The translations under genes were made by a program, and so were the position numbers. From positions 2,668,501 through 2,732,500 of the forward strand of contig NC_135241.1 in NCBI RefSeq assembly GCF_947623445.1: a stretch of 64,000 nt of DNA, in the 5' to 3' direction. The DNA is from Clavelina lepadiformis. Its lineage: Eukaryota; Chordata; Ascidiacea; Aplousobranchia; Clavelinidae. A model generated the notes under the pieces. That model worked only from the letters and a program-made list of their open reading frames with translations. It ran no database searches and had not been told where the DNA came from. Positions 32,639-46,600 of the stretch are shown in pieces (position 1 is the stretch's first letter; every line of letters begins with the position of its first letter).

Positions 32639-34705
32639 CACTGGTCTACAAATTTCAACTTTTTTTTTCAGGTTTGGGTTTTGACAACTGATTGTAGCTA
32701 ATTTTGGGGCGCTGAATCCGAAAATGAACTCAGATTTTCTCTATCACATCAAGTTTTCTTTCTATCGGTGTCATTATTTTATGAAATTGACCAATTTTAC
32801 CCTTTTTACAGTAAAATGTCAAATATAATTATTTTCTGACAGCTAAGTTATAAACTTTCAAACATAGAGATATTTTTGCACTAAATTCATAAATTGGTTC
32901 AGATTTCCTCTAAAATAAAAAAAATCCTGTTATGATATCATAATAGGACATAGTTGAAATTGCTCGCGTAGAGTTTTTCCATGCTGGCTTGAACTCCCTG
33001 TCTTGGCTTCTCAGGCGTTATCTGTGGGTCAGCTGCTATCTCTGTGCAGCTGGAATATCGTAGGAAGACAGCTGGTGGGAGTAGATTTGACTTAGTAATA
33101 AATTCTTGCTTAGTAAGGAAGATTTATTTAGAAGTTTCATAAAGCACATGTACATTGTACAGACCAACATCAGAGTTCAAGCTGAAAAGTGGTTTGTAGA
33201 AGGAAAAGGTATTTTCATACTATATAAGTTTGAGTTCAAGTCGGTTAGAGTTTTTGGTATAGTGGTGTTTCTGTGGAAAAACTTGCTCTTAGAAAACTAC
33301 TAACAACGAAAGGTTATATTTGATCTCAAGCTATGTCTGCTTCCAGCAAAAGAAGAAAATGTTGTAATGATCCGGATATATTTTGTTACATTTGTGGATG
33401 CTTCATGTTGAAGTCTCAACAATACAATATTACCACGTTTGTAAAAAGGGCATATCTTGCTTACTTTAAAGTCAAGTTAGGGGACCAGGACAAAAGCTGG
33501 GCTCTTCATAAAGCGTGCAAGACCTGCGTTGAATGTCTGAGAAGTTGGTCGCAAGGAAAAGGTTCACAAATGAAATTTGGAATACCCATGATTTGGCGAG
33601 AGCAACGAAATCATGTTGACGATTGTTATTTTTGTCTTGTTAGTGTGAAAGGGTATAACAAAAAGAGTAAACATCGTTTGAAATATCCAAATCTGGATTC
33701 GGCATTGCGGCCAGTTCCTCACAGTGATGAAAAGCCACTGCCACTATTTATATCACTTCCAGAACTACACTCCAGAAGCATCGTTTAGTGAAGGAGAAAG
33801 TGAAATTTTTCAACCAGCACCCAGAAATTTTTTGGGAAACAGAAAAGCAGAAAATTATAAAGATCTCTTAAGGGAGCTACTGCTTAGTTTTGAAGATTTG
33901 GGATGCAGGATGAGCATCAAAGTTCACTACTTGAAGAGCCATGCGGATGAGTTTCCAGAAAACCTTGGGAAAGTTAGTGAAGAACAGGGTGAACGTTTCC
34001 ACCAGGATATTAAAATTATGGAGGAACGTTATCAAGGTCGGTGGGATTGTCATATGATGGCCGACTATTGCTGGAGTTTGAAAAGAGAAATTCCAGATGC
34101 TGCTCATAAAAGAAAGTCCTTCAAAAGAGCATTTTTAAGCTCATAAGTGAAGAGTTCATATTTTATGAAAGCTCTTTTGTTGACTGTTTCTGAACTCGCC
34201 CTGCCCAAGTCCCTTTGAGTCAATCTTTATTTTGGCACTTTGCTATTTCTGTGTGTGTCTTCAGAATTTCTGCACTCCGTTGTCTATGTGCATATTGCGT
34301 GAACTTTAGGCTATAATTCAGATAATACCTTGTCAGTGTCCTATCGACAGGTTCGTCAGCATAATGTAGCGTTTGATGTTATTATGGTTGCTCTTTTGTA
34401 TGCCTATTTTTTATTCCAAAACATGAAATTTTAATAAAGACAACGCAAATTTGTGTGAATATAATATAGAATGCTTGTTTGCTAATTAAAGCTAGATTAT
34501 TGCAGGTAAAACAGTGTTTATTGCATCAGAATTCCTTGTTTTGACAACAGAGGGGGGGCAAAAATTGATTTTTTTCAAAAATTAGGGATATTTCATATCT
34601 CAAAAACGTGATGTGATAGAAAAAATCTGAGTTCATTTTCGGATTCAGCGCCCCAAAATTAGCTAAAATGAGTTGTCAAAACCTGAAATTTTGTGTAGAC
34701 CAGTG
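32639..34705 (+). mobile_element. CMC-like (CACTA/Mirage/Chapaev) DNA transposon, internally deleted
   Basis: A 2067 bp element starting CACTGGTCTAC and ending GTAGACCAGTG. Its terminal inverted repeats are about 115 bp and include TTTTGGGGCGCTGAATCCG. TTA occurs directly on both sides (32636-32638 and 34706-34708). A CACTG start with a 3-bp duplication fits the CMC superfamily. It carries one decayed coding region (33333-34146) missing its middle, so it is non-autonomous. Confidence 0.82.
33333..34146 (+). pseudogene. Transposon protein remnant with zinc-binding N-terminus
   Basis: The first frame (33333-33788, 151 codons) has CYICGCF, KACKTCVECLRSW, FGIPMIWREQRNH and DDCYFCL, a Cys-rich layout repeated in many invertebrate transposon proteins. 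It ends at a stop after LPELHSRSIV. An overlapping frame (to 34146) carries the C-terminal part: LGCRMSIKVHYLKSH, FPENLGKVSEEQGERFHQDI and MMADYCWSLKRE. From memory, full family members have several hundred residues between these blocks; here they are absent and the two blocks are out of frame. This is a plain DNA-transposon relic, and the catalytic core is not present. Confidence 0.75.
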
Positions 34706-34708
34706 TTA

Positions 34709-35434
34709 TAGTATAGTGGTAATAACCATTATAGTGTATTTCAGCAAAAAGTGGACCGTACTTCTTGCATTACAACTGACTTGATTTGAATAGATAAACG
34801 AAGGTCATCGGAGATGTCTAACTCAATGGGTAGTTTCCCACTTTTATGCCGTTGTAATTTTGTCTAAAAGTTTTCGAAATATGAGTTTTATTTCATCTTA
34901 CGGGAACCGAAAGCACAACCAAATGCCTCTTTGCTTTAGTGTGGCATGTTTGTTAATAAGACGACTCGCCCTAACGAAACAGAAAAAAGTGCGCAAAAGT
35001 ACATTAAATACACGAAAGTATTGCAACGTTAAAACTGAGATGCAAAGACAACTAATTTATCACAATTTGTTCCAATGGGGATTGCGTATGACATAAACAC
35101 CGAAAACGTAATCCACAAGCTCGTAACTCCATTTTTGTACATTTCCGAGATATTTGGCCTACTTGAGCCCAGGAAAGCTATGATAAGTAAATAAACTAAT
35201 TGAGAAAAATGTTTCATTTACAAAGAAAAATTTTTGCTAAGTGCACTTTATGAAAACAGTGATCTTGGATAAACCGTAACTGCAAAGTCAGTGTCATTGC
35301 TAAGTGTCTTTACTGCTAAAACCATGTAAAAGCTGCCCCCTCCAAGGTTACGTGACGTAATCGATGACGTCGCCTCTCTACTTATTCGACGCGCCGTGCA
35401 GAGCGTTGACCACCAGATAGTGATGTCACAATGC
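34709..35434. other. Intergenic, 3' side of GALNT
   Basis: Short gap holding the presumed 3' UTR of the minus-strand GALNT gene and nothing else recognisable. Confidence 0.5.
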
Positions 35435-38400
35435 TTATGTCCAATACCAGTTCTGATAATTGCTGGAGGAGTCGCAAGTTGCGAGGCTCAGTTGCGGTTT
35501 TCCATCTCCGCTGTATCTTGCCTTGATGCATTTGTTTGCGAGCACGCTCTTGATCGTGCCGTCCTGGTGACAAAAATATGATCATTATGGAAGAGAATCA
35601 TGTTTTCGAAAGTATTCCAGTGGAAAAACTTTACTATCGTCCGCAGGTAAGTCATTTTTGCAGTGACAATCGATGTTACTATACAGCACATATTTGAAAA
35701 CTACCTTGCCAAGCTCCACACAGCCTTGGAATTGTGAGAATCTATTCAAGTTATAACTAACAGGGAACAAAGTTCAAGGAAGGGACGTAACAAAAATGTT
35801 CAATATTTCAGTTAAAATTTCATCGTAAACATATCATAAACAACACAGATCACTAAACTATATCATCTACCTCGGCCAGTATCCATTGTTGGGAGCGTTG
35901 GGGTTGCCGGTTGTCCTGTGCGCAGTCTCTCATCGTGATCGTGTCGTCAGCTAACATGGCTGTCATGCACATCTCTTTCTCCGAGTTGAATCGAACTTCA
36001 CGTCGCGACGTGTATTCAAAAAACTGAAGGCGAGACGTAGCCGGTTTTAGCCAGCGGTGTAACACTTTACAGCAACTCAAAGTTAAAACTCGCAAAATTA
36101 ACTATAAGGCGCATTTGTTGACTAAATATAACTACGTAAAACGGTGCTCACACATCGTGTAAACAGACCACCCACGTGACCAAGTGTTACAGCCATCACA
36201 AATACCAAGAGATACCTGATGACTTTTATAACCTAGCATGCAGCAAATTAAAGGCACCGGTGTCACCTTCTGATTGGTTGAGTGAATAACCGACTTTTAT
36301 CGGTTGATAGGAGGCAGTGATAAGACGGGGACATGCTTTTCAAAATTACCAGAATTATTAAGAACAAAAATAGGCGGAAACAAACCGAACTGAAGAAATT
36401 TATAATTGGGGCGAAGCAAAGGGTTTCTAAAGTAAAACTTTAATGAGCGTGACACGATCAATTACGCATAGTCAAGTCAGAACTTGCAAAAAGTAGCTTC
36501 AATTCTTCGGGCAAATTATTCTCGCAGAAAAACAAGGACAACCTGCAGTGTACTGAAGCGGTAGCAGTGTTGCAAAGTTAGAGGCCGACCCAGCCAGGTA
36601 CGAGTTAGATTTGAAAAAGCCTTCAACGGCTTCACGCCGTGTACTGCATAATGCAAGCAGAGCCGGTATTGGCGGTTGTTTATCTTTGAACCAGTCGGAA
36701 GGCGACACCGAGAAAATATAACAACAACAACAATATTGTTAGAAGGTTTGGAAGATGCTTGACTGGGAAACGCGATGGTTTCTACAGTTGCCGCCGACAT
36801 TGTAAGAATAAGGTTCCGATATCTCTCAGGCATACGAAATTTCCTTCAAATTGTGCAAAATACATCGGGATTTTGACGACAAAACTGCCAGAAACAACAA
36901 CCGCGTTTCCCGCCGGGGTCCAAACCCGGTTTACCTGATTGCCGCCCTGGCCATGACAACCAAAAACGGAAACCTTTCCACCTGTTGGGTCCTGTTGCGG
37001 TGGGGCATAGTCGAGGCAGTACGCCGACATTCCATTATTGCGTAACTAAGATAAATTATGAGATCATAATCGAAAAGTTACAGGTTCCAAAAAGCGGAAC
37101 GTTCTGGCCTGTAAGTTACAGACTGCGATAAAGTAGCGATAAGTACTTAACTAGCAGTGAACATTGCAAAATTTAAGCGCTTGGATGGGTTATACAGGCC
37201 TATGTTAAATATGTGGAACAAGTGAACAAACCAGTTTGTCAACAATTCAATTATAGTGGTCTTACTGCGCCATAGCTGCCAGGCTTGTCTTCAGGGACGT
37301 GTAGATCGGGATAAACGTTGTCAAGATACCATTTGAAGTCGTGACATTCAAGTCGCTGGCGGAGTTGTTTTCGGCTGTTAATATCGCCGTAATTTTCCTG
37401 TAATTTAAGATGAAAATTGGTAACATCAAAGCTATCACAGATGGTACTCGAAAGAAGTTAGTGCATGCTTGTAATATCAGCTATAAGATGATCTCGTTAT
37501 CCCAAAATAGTCGGTAATGTTTAAAATAGAATCGGAGTAAAGATAATAATAACTGACAAGTGACAATTCAAAGACAGAAATTAACATTTAAAAAAAAAAA
37601 CAGTTGCCTCTGTAAGCTTTCAGCACAAACCTTCAAGGCTGGGGGGTTCCTGATATAGAAGTGTTGTTTGTAATCATCCATCCAAACTTCAGCGGCGCGT
37701 AGTGTGTTGGTGAGAAATTTCGGCCGCGGGTATGGCGACTGTTTTGGAAACACGTGACCTACGTGGGAGCAAGGTATGGTCTCCAATTTTCCACCACACA
37801 TCCATGTCTAAAAAATTTAAAATTTTTTTAGAGTTAAATGTAAAAAATTTATATTTTTTCTAACAAGGTGACTTTCGTTTCAAAAATTTGCCTGTGTTTC
37901 AATTTGGTCACGTTCTAATCTGATGAAAACATGAACAATTTGCCAATTGTCAGAACTTACACTAAATTTTCACAGGCACGTTTCTAGCAAAGAGGCAAGT
38001 TTGCTTGAGCCTTTAGTTCTCCAGAGAAAACAAAAATTACAATAATGAGCAACCGTGGTCGGTTGAATCATCAAAAACATTTAAAAACTACCCTTATCTA
38101 TTGATGAGATAAAACATACTTTAGTCATCTAACGAGTTAGAATTCGTTTAATAAACATGAACAAAATTTTATCAAGGTAAGGAGAAGGAGAAAATGTCTA
38201 TATAAGAAATCATGTCTAGTTAGTACAAAGATAAAAATCTTATAAAAGTAAATTTCAAAGAGGTCAGAAATGTTTCAGTGAAATGCGAGAAGAGAGGTTG
38301 AGGAAAAACATCCTCATCCTCATTAACTTACCCGGAAAGAGAGTTCGAGATTCTCTCCCCCCCAGATCTCCATCCCCGCATCGTAAGTCCCGATGTGGGC

Positions 38401-41400
38401 GAAGAACCTCTTGCTCACTGCAAAGAGTCCTCCGGCCATTGTGGGAGACCGGATCGGATCCACTGGACTTGTCCGTCTCTTCCGTTCGTGATCCGGGATT
38501 GTGTGCCACTGGAAAGTCAACCTCCAGTCGAATCCGCCGATCTGTGGCTCGTGTCCTCCGTAATAATATCTGTTTGTGACGGAACAAAGACAAACCGTTT
38601 TGAAATTATCAAGGTGAAACGGTTTGGTAAGTTATCACAACCTGATATGGAAGAAAATATTTTAAGAATAAATTTGTGGTAACAAGCATTAAAGAAACCC
38701 CAAAAACATCCCGTCTTTTACAACCTTTACATCAATGTTTCTTTCAACTGAAGAGAAAATTTTCTGCACATTAATATATGACATTTTTTTATACAGCATT
38801 CATACATGCATAATGTGATTGATTTAACACGTAAACTATAACAGACCACAACATAAAAAACAACTTGCGGCGGAACAACAACAACAGAACGAGATATGAG
38901 AAATCTTTGCCCCTCAAAATAACTCGCAAAGTGATAAAATTTGGACCAAACTGAGGCGAAGAGATCAATAACATTGCACCCGACTTTCTAGAACAGATAA
39001 CGTTATACGCTGGCAGGTGAGTAAGCATCGTGGCTTTATTGTGTGAGTGGTTCAAAATCCGTAACATGTCGATGTTATGCGAGGTATTAAAAATACCGAA
39101 CGTTTGCAACGATTATGATCTTTGCGGCGAGTATTTTTGTTGTTTCGAGATAACCTGAAACTTTTAATAAAGATTGTCCGGAAGAATGGGCTGAACCCGG
39201 AAGTAAGAAAAAATTCTCTTAAATGTAAAATAACACGATGGTTAAATTTAACATAGTTTTTGTGGAGTAAAAATCCTTAGAATATCTACCACAAATATCG
39301 TGATCACGAAATAAAGATTTAACAAGTGCTTCGGTTTGTCCAAATCAAATTAGGAAATAACATTCTACAACACACACCCGATGCCAGCAAGATCGAGACG
39401 AGAAATATTTTTGTGTTATCTAATGGGTTGGTGTGACTAAAAACAGCGTATTGTCGGGCGGGTCTCACTGCGAATGGTACAGGGCGGCGAATCGCGCTAT
39501 AGCGGTTTAGTAAACACCACGCAGAGACATAATTTGCGTTAAAAATCGTCTCAACTTAAGATAAGATTTAATTAAGCGAAGTGGTCGAACAACCAAACCT
39601 CACATAATAAGCGAATGACAGACAGCTTTTACAGTTTGTAATTTTTTATGTTAACATTCTCACGAATTGCCGCTAAGCCGTTTTTCCCATAAACACCTTG
39701 CAACGTTTTTAAATAAGCACTGAATGACGGACGTCGGTGAATAGGACACGTGTGACGTCACAACAAGCAGACGTCTACGCGGTAAAGTTTTTTTCCATAG
39801 ATTTATGCCCAGAAAAAAATCACAAGAAAAGATAATTCATAACATCGGATCTGCCAAACCCACATGAAACAAAGCTTCAATCAGTTTATCATGCTGTATA
39901 TGGTAATGTTGCCTCATTTCAGGTATTTTTAATTAAATTAAGCTTGTTAAATCTCTCCACAAGGTGGTGTACCGCGCTCGCCAAGAAGGTCTTACATGTA
40001 CACATGCCCATAAATGGTGTTGAGACGGTGCAACAAAAGCGATAACGTTTATATTTATTCATAGAAGGTGGGTTAATACTTTTGGTTGTTAGCCACGCAG
40101 CAAGAAGTAATAATCAACTCCCCGCTCAACTGACGTAGCTGAGCACATAATTAGTCGAACCAACTCAAAAAGCATCACTCACTCAAAGGTGTCCCAGTCG
40201 ATGGTGTCAATCACAGGCACGGTAATGACCGATTCGTCCTCCATGATCCTTTCCAGTAACGGCTCCAGCCAACCCTGCATGCACTCGCAGTGGCAATCCA
40301 GGAAAGTGAGAACATCCCCTGAAATAAGTGCGCAAGGCTTTAAGGATACTTTCAAGAATGTATCAATTCGAAAACGCCGTTTCTTTATTTTCATTTTTGT
40401 GAAAATTCATTTATTGTCAGCTTTTGCTGGTTTATGTGATTGTACTTTCCCACCTTTCAATGACGTCAAAAAGGACTAAAATAAAGATTAAGCCAAAAGT
40501 CATGCAGAAATTTCTCAAGCCTAAAAACATGCAAAGATTGTTCAACACTGGGACACACCTTTAGCGTGGGACGCGCCGAGCAGTCGTGCCCTGACCAGGC
40601 CTTCGCGTTTGGTTGTTCGAACCAGACGAACACGTTCCACGTCCTTTAAATAATCTTCTAAAGGCTCCTTTAAATGAGCTGAAAACGCAAAGTTGAAATT
40701 AAATTACCAGCAAACATTTAAAGCGCTAAGCCTGATATTAGTTGCACAAGTTTCTTGTATTATCATATATGCCAATGAGCTAAAAGCATCTTTAAAATGA
40801 TCAACAATCTTAAACTTTGACTTGACGGTAAAATAACGCAAAAAAGCATGACTCAGCGGGGCAGACTTTCGCGCATAGTTTTTTTTGTTTTCAAACATTC
40901 AGTTGGCTATGAAGCAGGATAAACCAGTACAGGATCGTGCAACCGTCTATCATTGGTTTCATACATAAACGTTACATGTAGGTGAACAAAACCGGCATAG
41001 TAGCGAAAAAATGTTATATCACGAACATTTCGCTCTTTTTGTGAAGATTAACGATCTAACGATTAACGTTAAGGTCAAAAATTACCGCATATCCCCTCAA
41101 AAATGGTTTGCATTGGAAAGTTTTAACCGGACAGGTCGGAGCATTCGTCGTCCAGGAATGTGTTGATATTTTACACATTAAAGCTATTTAAAGCAATGAT
41201 ATTTAGAGAAAGTTTCCATACCGTTAATTAGAGGATTTCGTTCAAGAATGTTCGCTTACTGTCGAGTTTGCTTTGACCCACAGAGAGACGGAGTGCTAAG
41301 TGTTTACATCCAACGAGAACTTAAAGAAAAGCGCCCGTTTATTAAAAATTTTGAAATTGTTTCTAACTTGCATATTGAGCGAAATTGGATTGCAACAGCG

Positions 41401-43621
41401 TTTTTTAAGGCGTTACAATTCCACCAAACTTCCAACTATACAAGGCGTAACCTTGTTTTGCACATTTGACTGCATACATACAGAACCAGCATAAACACTA
41501 GAAGAACAAAACTTTTTAAAGCTTCTGCTTATTTTATGATTCGAACAAAACAAAAAATTAAAATTTTTTGTACGTACGTCTGTCGCTAAAATCGTCGACC
41601 AGCACAATTTCTTTAAGTAGTGCATTTGGCGAGTTGTGTAGAACGCTGAATATCGTTCGAAGCAATGTCGTCCATCCTTCGTTGTAGAATGCTATGACGA
41701 CGCTCGTAGTAGGCAAGTTTCCATAATCAAACGGCGCCCTCTGACGACATCTGGTAAGGTCACAGGGTCACGTCACAGACATGTCTGTTATTTTAATTTG
41801 CTTTTTGCTAAATGCCAATTTGAGAAGTGTCTGCCAAAACTAATAAGACCAATTTAGAAGAACTTAATCGTTAAAGAAACGCTAAAAACTCCAAACTACA
41901 GACGAGTGACGGAAGGATGAAAACCTAGGGTAATGTGATTAATGTGTGCTAAATAAGTTCACTAATCAATAAAGCGTTTGTGATCGATATTCGGTTCATT
42001 TTCCAAGAAAATGTTAAAAATAACTTCATCATAAAGGATTATAACGAAGCCACAATGGTATACTTATGATACTTCTTCATCAACATTTGGTTGTTAAATC
42101 GTACCTAAGGTATATACTTGTAGTGTTTTGTATAAAAGAGAATTGGCCGCATAGAGATTATAAACACGCCAGCAAATTGCAAGGTCAGATGTTGCGGTAA
42201 GCTGGTTTACGTCATTACACCATAATCTGTATCTGAAGTTTATGTAAGGAACTTTTAAAAAACCAATAACACGCGAACTACACTGTAAGTGGGTGATAAA
42301 TAAACGGCTTATGGTCATAGTTTTAGATATCATGCAAAACAACCGCACATTTTTAACTTTCATCAGTGGAAAGGTTGTCAGGTTTTCTATGTACAATAAG
42401 GTACGTTCGCCGTAACGTTGACATTTAATCATGTAGCTGTAGCGACGTAAAACAATGAATAATTTAACGAGTTGCGAAAAGTGCTGAGTGTACCTTAAAA
42501 ACAATTGATCATTTGAATATCATATAAACCTTATTTGTTCATGAATAACGACGATTTTCGAAGCTAAAATTTTCTTTTGCCATCTAAATGGCCACTATTG
42601 ATTATATTTATTGGTTAAATACTTGCCTTGGGCCGATGACGCCATCACATTTAAAGTATGTAGTGGCCTAATGCACGTAGGAAATAGATAGAAGCTTAAT
42701 AAGGGGAAGGCGCAATTCGCCGAGAAACAACAAAGGGAATCGAGTGCGGCAAACATCGAGGTTATTTTCGATCGTCGACCTACGCAATTTACGGCTTCGC
42801 ATCCGGCCAGACGCATATGGTCGATAAGGCATCCATTGTAACGCAAACTTGCAATGACGGAGGAGCAAGCTCATAAACCTGGCCGGACCGCATATTTTTC
42901 TCCGAGGTCATGCCTTGATGGCATCACCCGATAAGCACAGAATGAGAATAATGCGGAGAACAAAACCGCAATACGCAAACTAAGCGCAGAGGACATAGTG
43001 AGTTACAAGGGACATAAATGCTTTCCCGAAAAGCAATTCACAAATTAGTAATTTTCCTCATGACAACATCCCAAAAGCTGTTAACCCGAAACATTCTAGA
43101 AGACAAAGATCACTGTAGTACGGAGTAGGATGAAGCAGTCCGACATCTGTCATACGGGTATATACGTCTTGCAGAGAGTGATACTTCGGGAATAGAGATG
43201 ACAAAACAGGATAATTATAAACATCTCATACTCACAGTTCATGTCGAGGATCTCGGAGCTTACGGTGAAGAGAGATCTTTTCGCTCACAAACTGATTCAC
43301 AGCGTAAGTCTTGATGCTGTCTTCCTGTTCTTGTTTCTCCTGCGGACTCAAATGAAGGAGTCGAACCGAGGCTCCGTTTTCTCCGAGTCCGTTGGGATCG
43401 TGATCCTCAGGACGCGGAAGAGCAGGCATAGCAAGCTTCAGATAGGATGTGTCCGTCTTCTGCTCCTGCTCATCTTGAGCAAGCTCAGCTTTCTCTTTTA
43501 CGGCGATTAATTTATCACCAGACTTCTTCCGGATGTTGATGAAGAGGATTGTGATGATGAAGACGCTGGATGCTGAGACGGCGATCCGAGTCAGTCGAAA
43601 TCTTCTATAAATCCGCATCAT
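35435..43621 (-). CDS. GALNT: Polypeptide N-acetylgalactosaminyltransferase, complete, 10 exons
   Basis: Starts mucin-type O-glycosylation by moving GalNAc from UDP-GalNAc to Ser/Thr in the Golgi. The predicted protein has 584 residues. Exons: 43236-43621, 41578-41750, 40559-40678, 40183-40318, 38332-38569, 37631-37807, 37266-37397, 36935-37045, 35871-36023 and 35435-35563, in phase from ATGATG at 43616-43621 to a TAA. Basic N-terminus and TM anchor about 13-30; [15 protein letters not shown] part with [29 protein letters not shown] and the metal-binding DXH as DCH (234-236); [21 protein letters not shown] (341 on); SHVGHVF with His369. A ricin-type lectin domain (from about 455) has [13 protein letters not shown], a QQW and a QNW. 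The frame stays open upstream of the chosen ATG. The [18 protein letters not shown] style suggests the GALNT3/6 or 4/12 side of the family. Confidence 0.95.
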
Positions 43622-46600
43622 ATAACTTGACACTTCCACTATCTTCACTTCATAAAAACAACTGCTTCGAATACGCAATAAAGCTGCTATGGTTTTGGGC
43701 ATGCGGCCCGATCTGGCAAAAAGAAACATACTTGAAAAAATAAATCAAAAACCCTCGTTTCGATTTAAAATAACCTTTCTCCCCAGGAAATCCATGCTTA
43801 GGTGTATAGTGTAAACCTGCTGAGTAATTGCATGAGTTTGCAGACACGGATTAAACCAACTTTGACATGATATCGCTTTCAAGCCGATTAGCTTCAATTA
43901 GCGTTGTGGCCGGGGGGCGTTTGCGTGGATGCGTGACGTAAAACTTCGCAAAATGTTTACAACAGACACTACGTGACGTCAAGTGTTGAAATATAAACAC
44001 CACTTCTAAGCTCATGGTCTATTTCGCTTCGCACGTACCAACTATTTTAACAATTTCGACAAGCAGTGGTGTCCGTGTTGCCTGCAATAATTCTATGCAT
44101 GGTTATTGTAAAAACATACGAGATGTGAAAAGTGTTACCAAGTTTACTTTTCACGTGACGCAACTTCCCAATTATTCAATCTCTCCAAGCTATCTTGCGC
44201 TTTACAGGAAGCCGTCACAACAAACACTTCTGAGGATAAAGCTCATGCTTCATCTATGTTCTCGTTTTCTCGGTTGCTTTTTTTGGTTTTAACACCAAAG
44301 CAACAAATTTTGTAATTTCATCTAAATGCCAACCGGGTGGGAGCAATTCGCGCTGCATTTGTCTCGTCTCCCGAAATACAAAAACAAAGCAAGCAACAGA
44401 AACAAAATGATCGCGACGAATGAACAGACACACTTCGTATCTGACGTAACCTTATATTGTGCTTCATTTTCATTAAGTTTCTTCACACCGTATACCAACA
44501 CAGTAGTATAACTATCAAAAAGAAAGTAACGACGCTATTACTGACCATTTGCATACACATTCCACAAATCAGACACGAATTAAGCCAGGGCCTTGACATT
44601 AATGAAAGTAACGAGAATATTAACTGACCTGTACGACTTAACTGTGCTGGTTTCTAGTTGAACAGTTACTTGCCCAGTTGTAGGGTACAGGCAACAACGA
44701 ATAGACAGCAAAGTTGACGTTGAAATTGATCACTCTATTTTACTGCGATATTCACGTCTGTCAGTTACCGGTTTCCACACAATTTGTTACAAACTGTAGA
44801 CTAACCAGTAACAACGGGTTTATCAGTTAGTCAGTCGATAAGAAAACCTTCCCTTTTTTATCAGTTCAAACTTTGACTTCAGTCATGAATTCTTTCTCTC
44901 TACATTTAAACCATCAAAAACGATGTTAACGCGTTAACATCTCTACAAGATTTGTGTTTTAAAAGCCGACCACACTAGCAACTCATTCCATAAGTACGTT
45001 TTCCGATAAGCATCTTTCGAACTAACTACGTTATTCCTATTTGACTTACGGGCACAGTCAATACTAGGTATGTATAATTATTATAGGAGCAAGGCGTCAA
45101 AACATTACGCTTAGTTGACTATAATCACAATCGTTCATAGAAGGAAGTACACAAAGGCGCAAATAAAAACTAAACCGTTTGTTCGGGCGTCTTCGAAGAT
45201 TAACAGACAACCAAGAGCCACGATCGCATTTTATATGTATTCGTATTACCTGAAGGCAAATACTAAGTGAAATCAAACAAGTTTGAACCGCGCTACGGCT
45301 GGTAAGATACTAAACCATACGATGAGTTTCCGTTGTTATCTATTTATAGCTTCACAGCCGTTTATAATCCAAGTCAGTCCCTTAATTTGTTCGTTATGAT
45401 TTCAAGCTAAGTCTTAGTAACTTACTGCTTCTCCATGATGGAAATATTAAAAACGTGTCATACACCGGTTATTAACTTTATAGTTATGCCCTCTAATACG
45501 TTGTTAACATACGACGTTGTTGTTTGGTATCATAGCAACTGGCGAGCTAAAACATGTATAGATGGAAGAGTTCATTGTACAGGCGAGACCATTTTGACCC
45601 TCGGTGATGGCATCAAAATTCAGGCCTTTCTTAGCTAGTAAGTTTCAATTTATGTGACACTCACGTGCTAGTTTGGTAAACGCATAACAGCCAACCACTA
45701 CCTCACGTACCCTGCCATCAAAAACGTTCCTTCCAGTTCATGGCGTTTCAGTTTACAAAATATTATATAGACATGAACTGCTGACGGCTATTGCAAATAA
45801 TACAGCCTAAAACCAGAAACACTTTAACCAGTTTACCGCATGTACTTGAACAGGTTTCTTCTACTATACGGTAACGGTTCAAGGCTCACAATATAAGTTT
45901 ATCACATAAAGACTATTTCTACTAACTCATTTTCTTCACGAAGCCGACAAAGAATTGCAACCGTGAGAAAAACAACATCTGCAATGGCGTGAGAAAGAAA
46001 AGAGCTGGTCATTAGTATCAACGCCATGGTGTAGTTATCTGACGTAACCTGCAGTTAACCGGGAGAATACTGGAACTGCATTAACTCGAGCTCAACATCT
46101 TGATTACCGGATTGACTATACGCAGTAATTTACTCAGGAAACGAACGTGTCATTTCATCTAGCCACGCTACGTTCTGTCAGCACACAACGTTCAGAAACA
46201 GACAGCTATTTGTATAACTAGCATTTGTAATCTATATTGAAGCTTTACGCTGACTAAACTTTGCGCAGCCTACACAGTGATGTAGCCTGCAGGCTGCAGT
46301 CAGTCATTGAAACCGCTATGGGGTTAAAAATTAACCTAAAGCCCTCTTTCTCCTTTCACAGACCAACGTATGACAAATTTATACCAATGTATGGCGCTTT
46401 GTTTGTATAGTTTATATTTATAAACTGTCGCAGACACTGCATATTTACAAAAATAAACGACTGAAAGCACGCCCTTTACCAGCTCTTTTAACTAACTACG
46501 TTTTGAAGTTTACAACACATTTGATTTATACCGTATGGTTTTGTAATAGGCCAATGCAGGAAGCGACATACGTGCACAATAGAAATGTGTACAACCTAGG

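Noticed and set aside
38283-38682. Plus-strand frames of 95-98 codons
   Set aside because: Antisense shadow of the GALNT exon at 38332-38569, which has full family conservation on the minus strand.
44014-44511. Two plus-strand frames upstream of GALNT
   Set aside because: No family signature and ordinary chance length for this amount of sequence.
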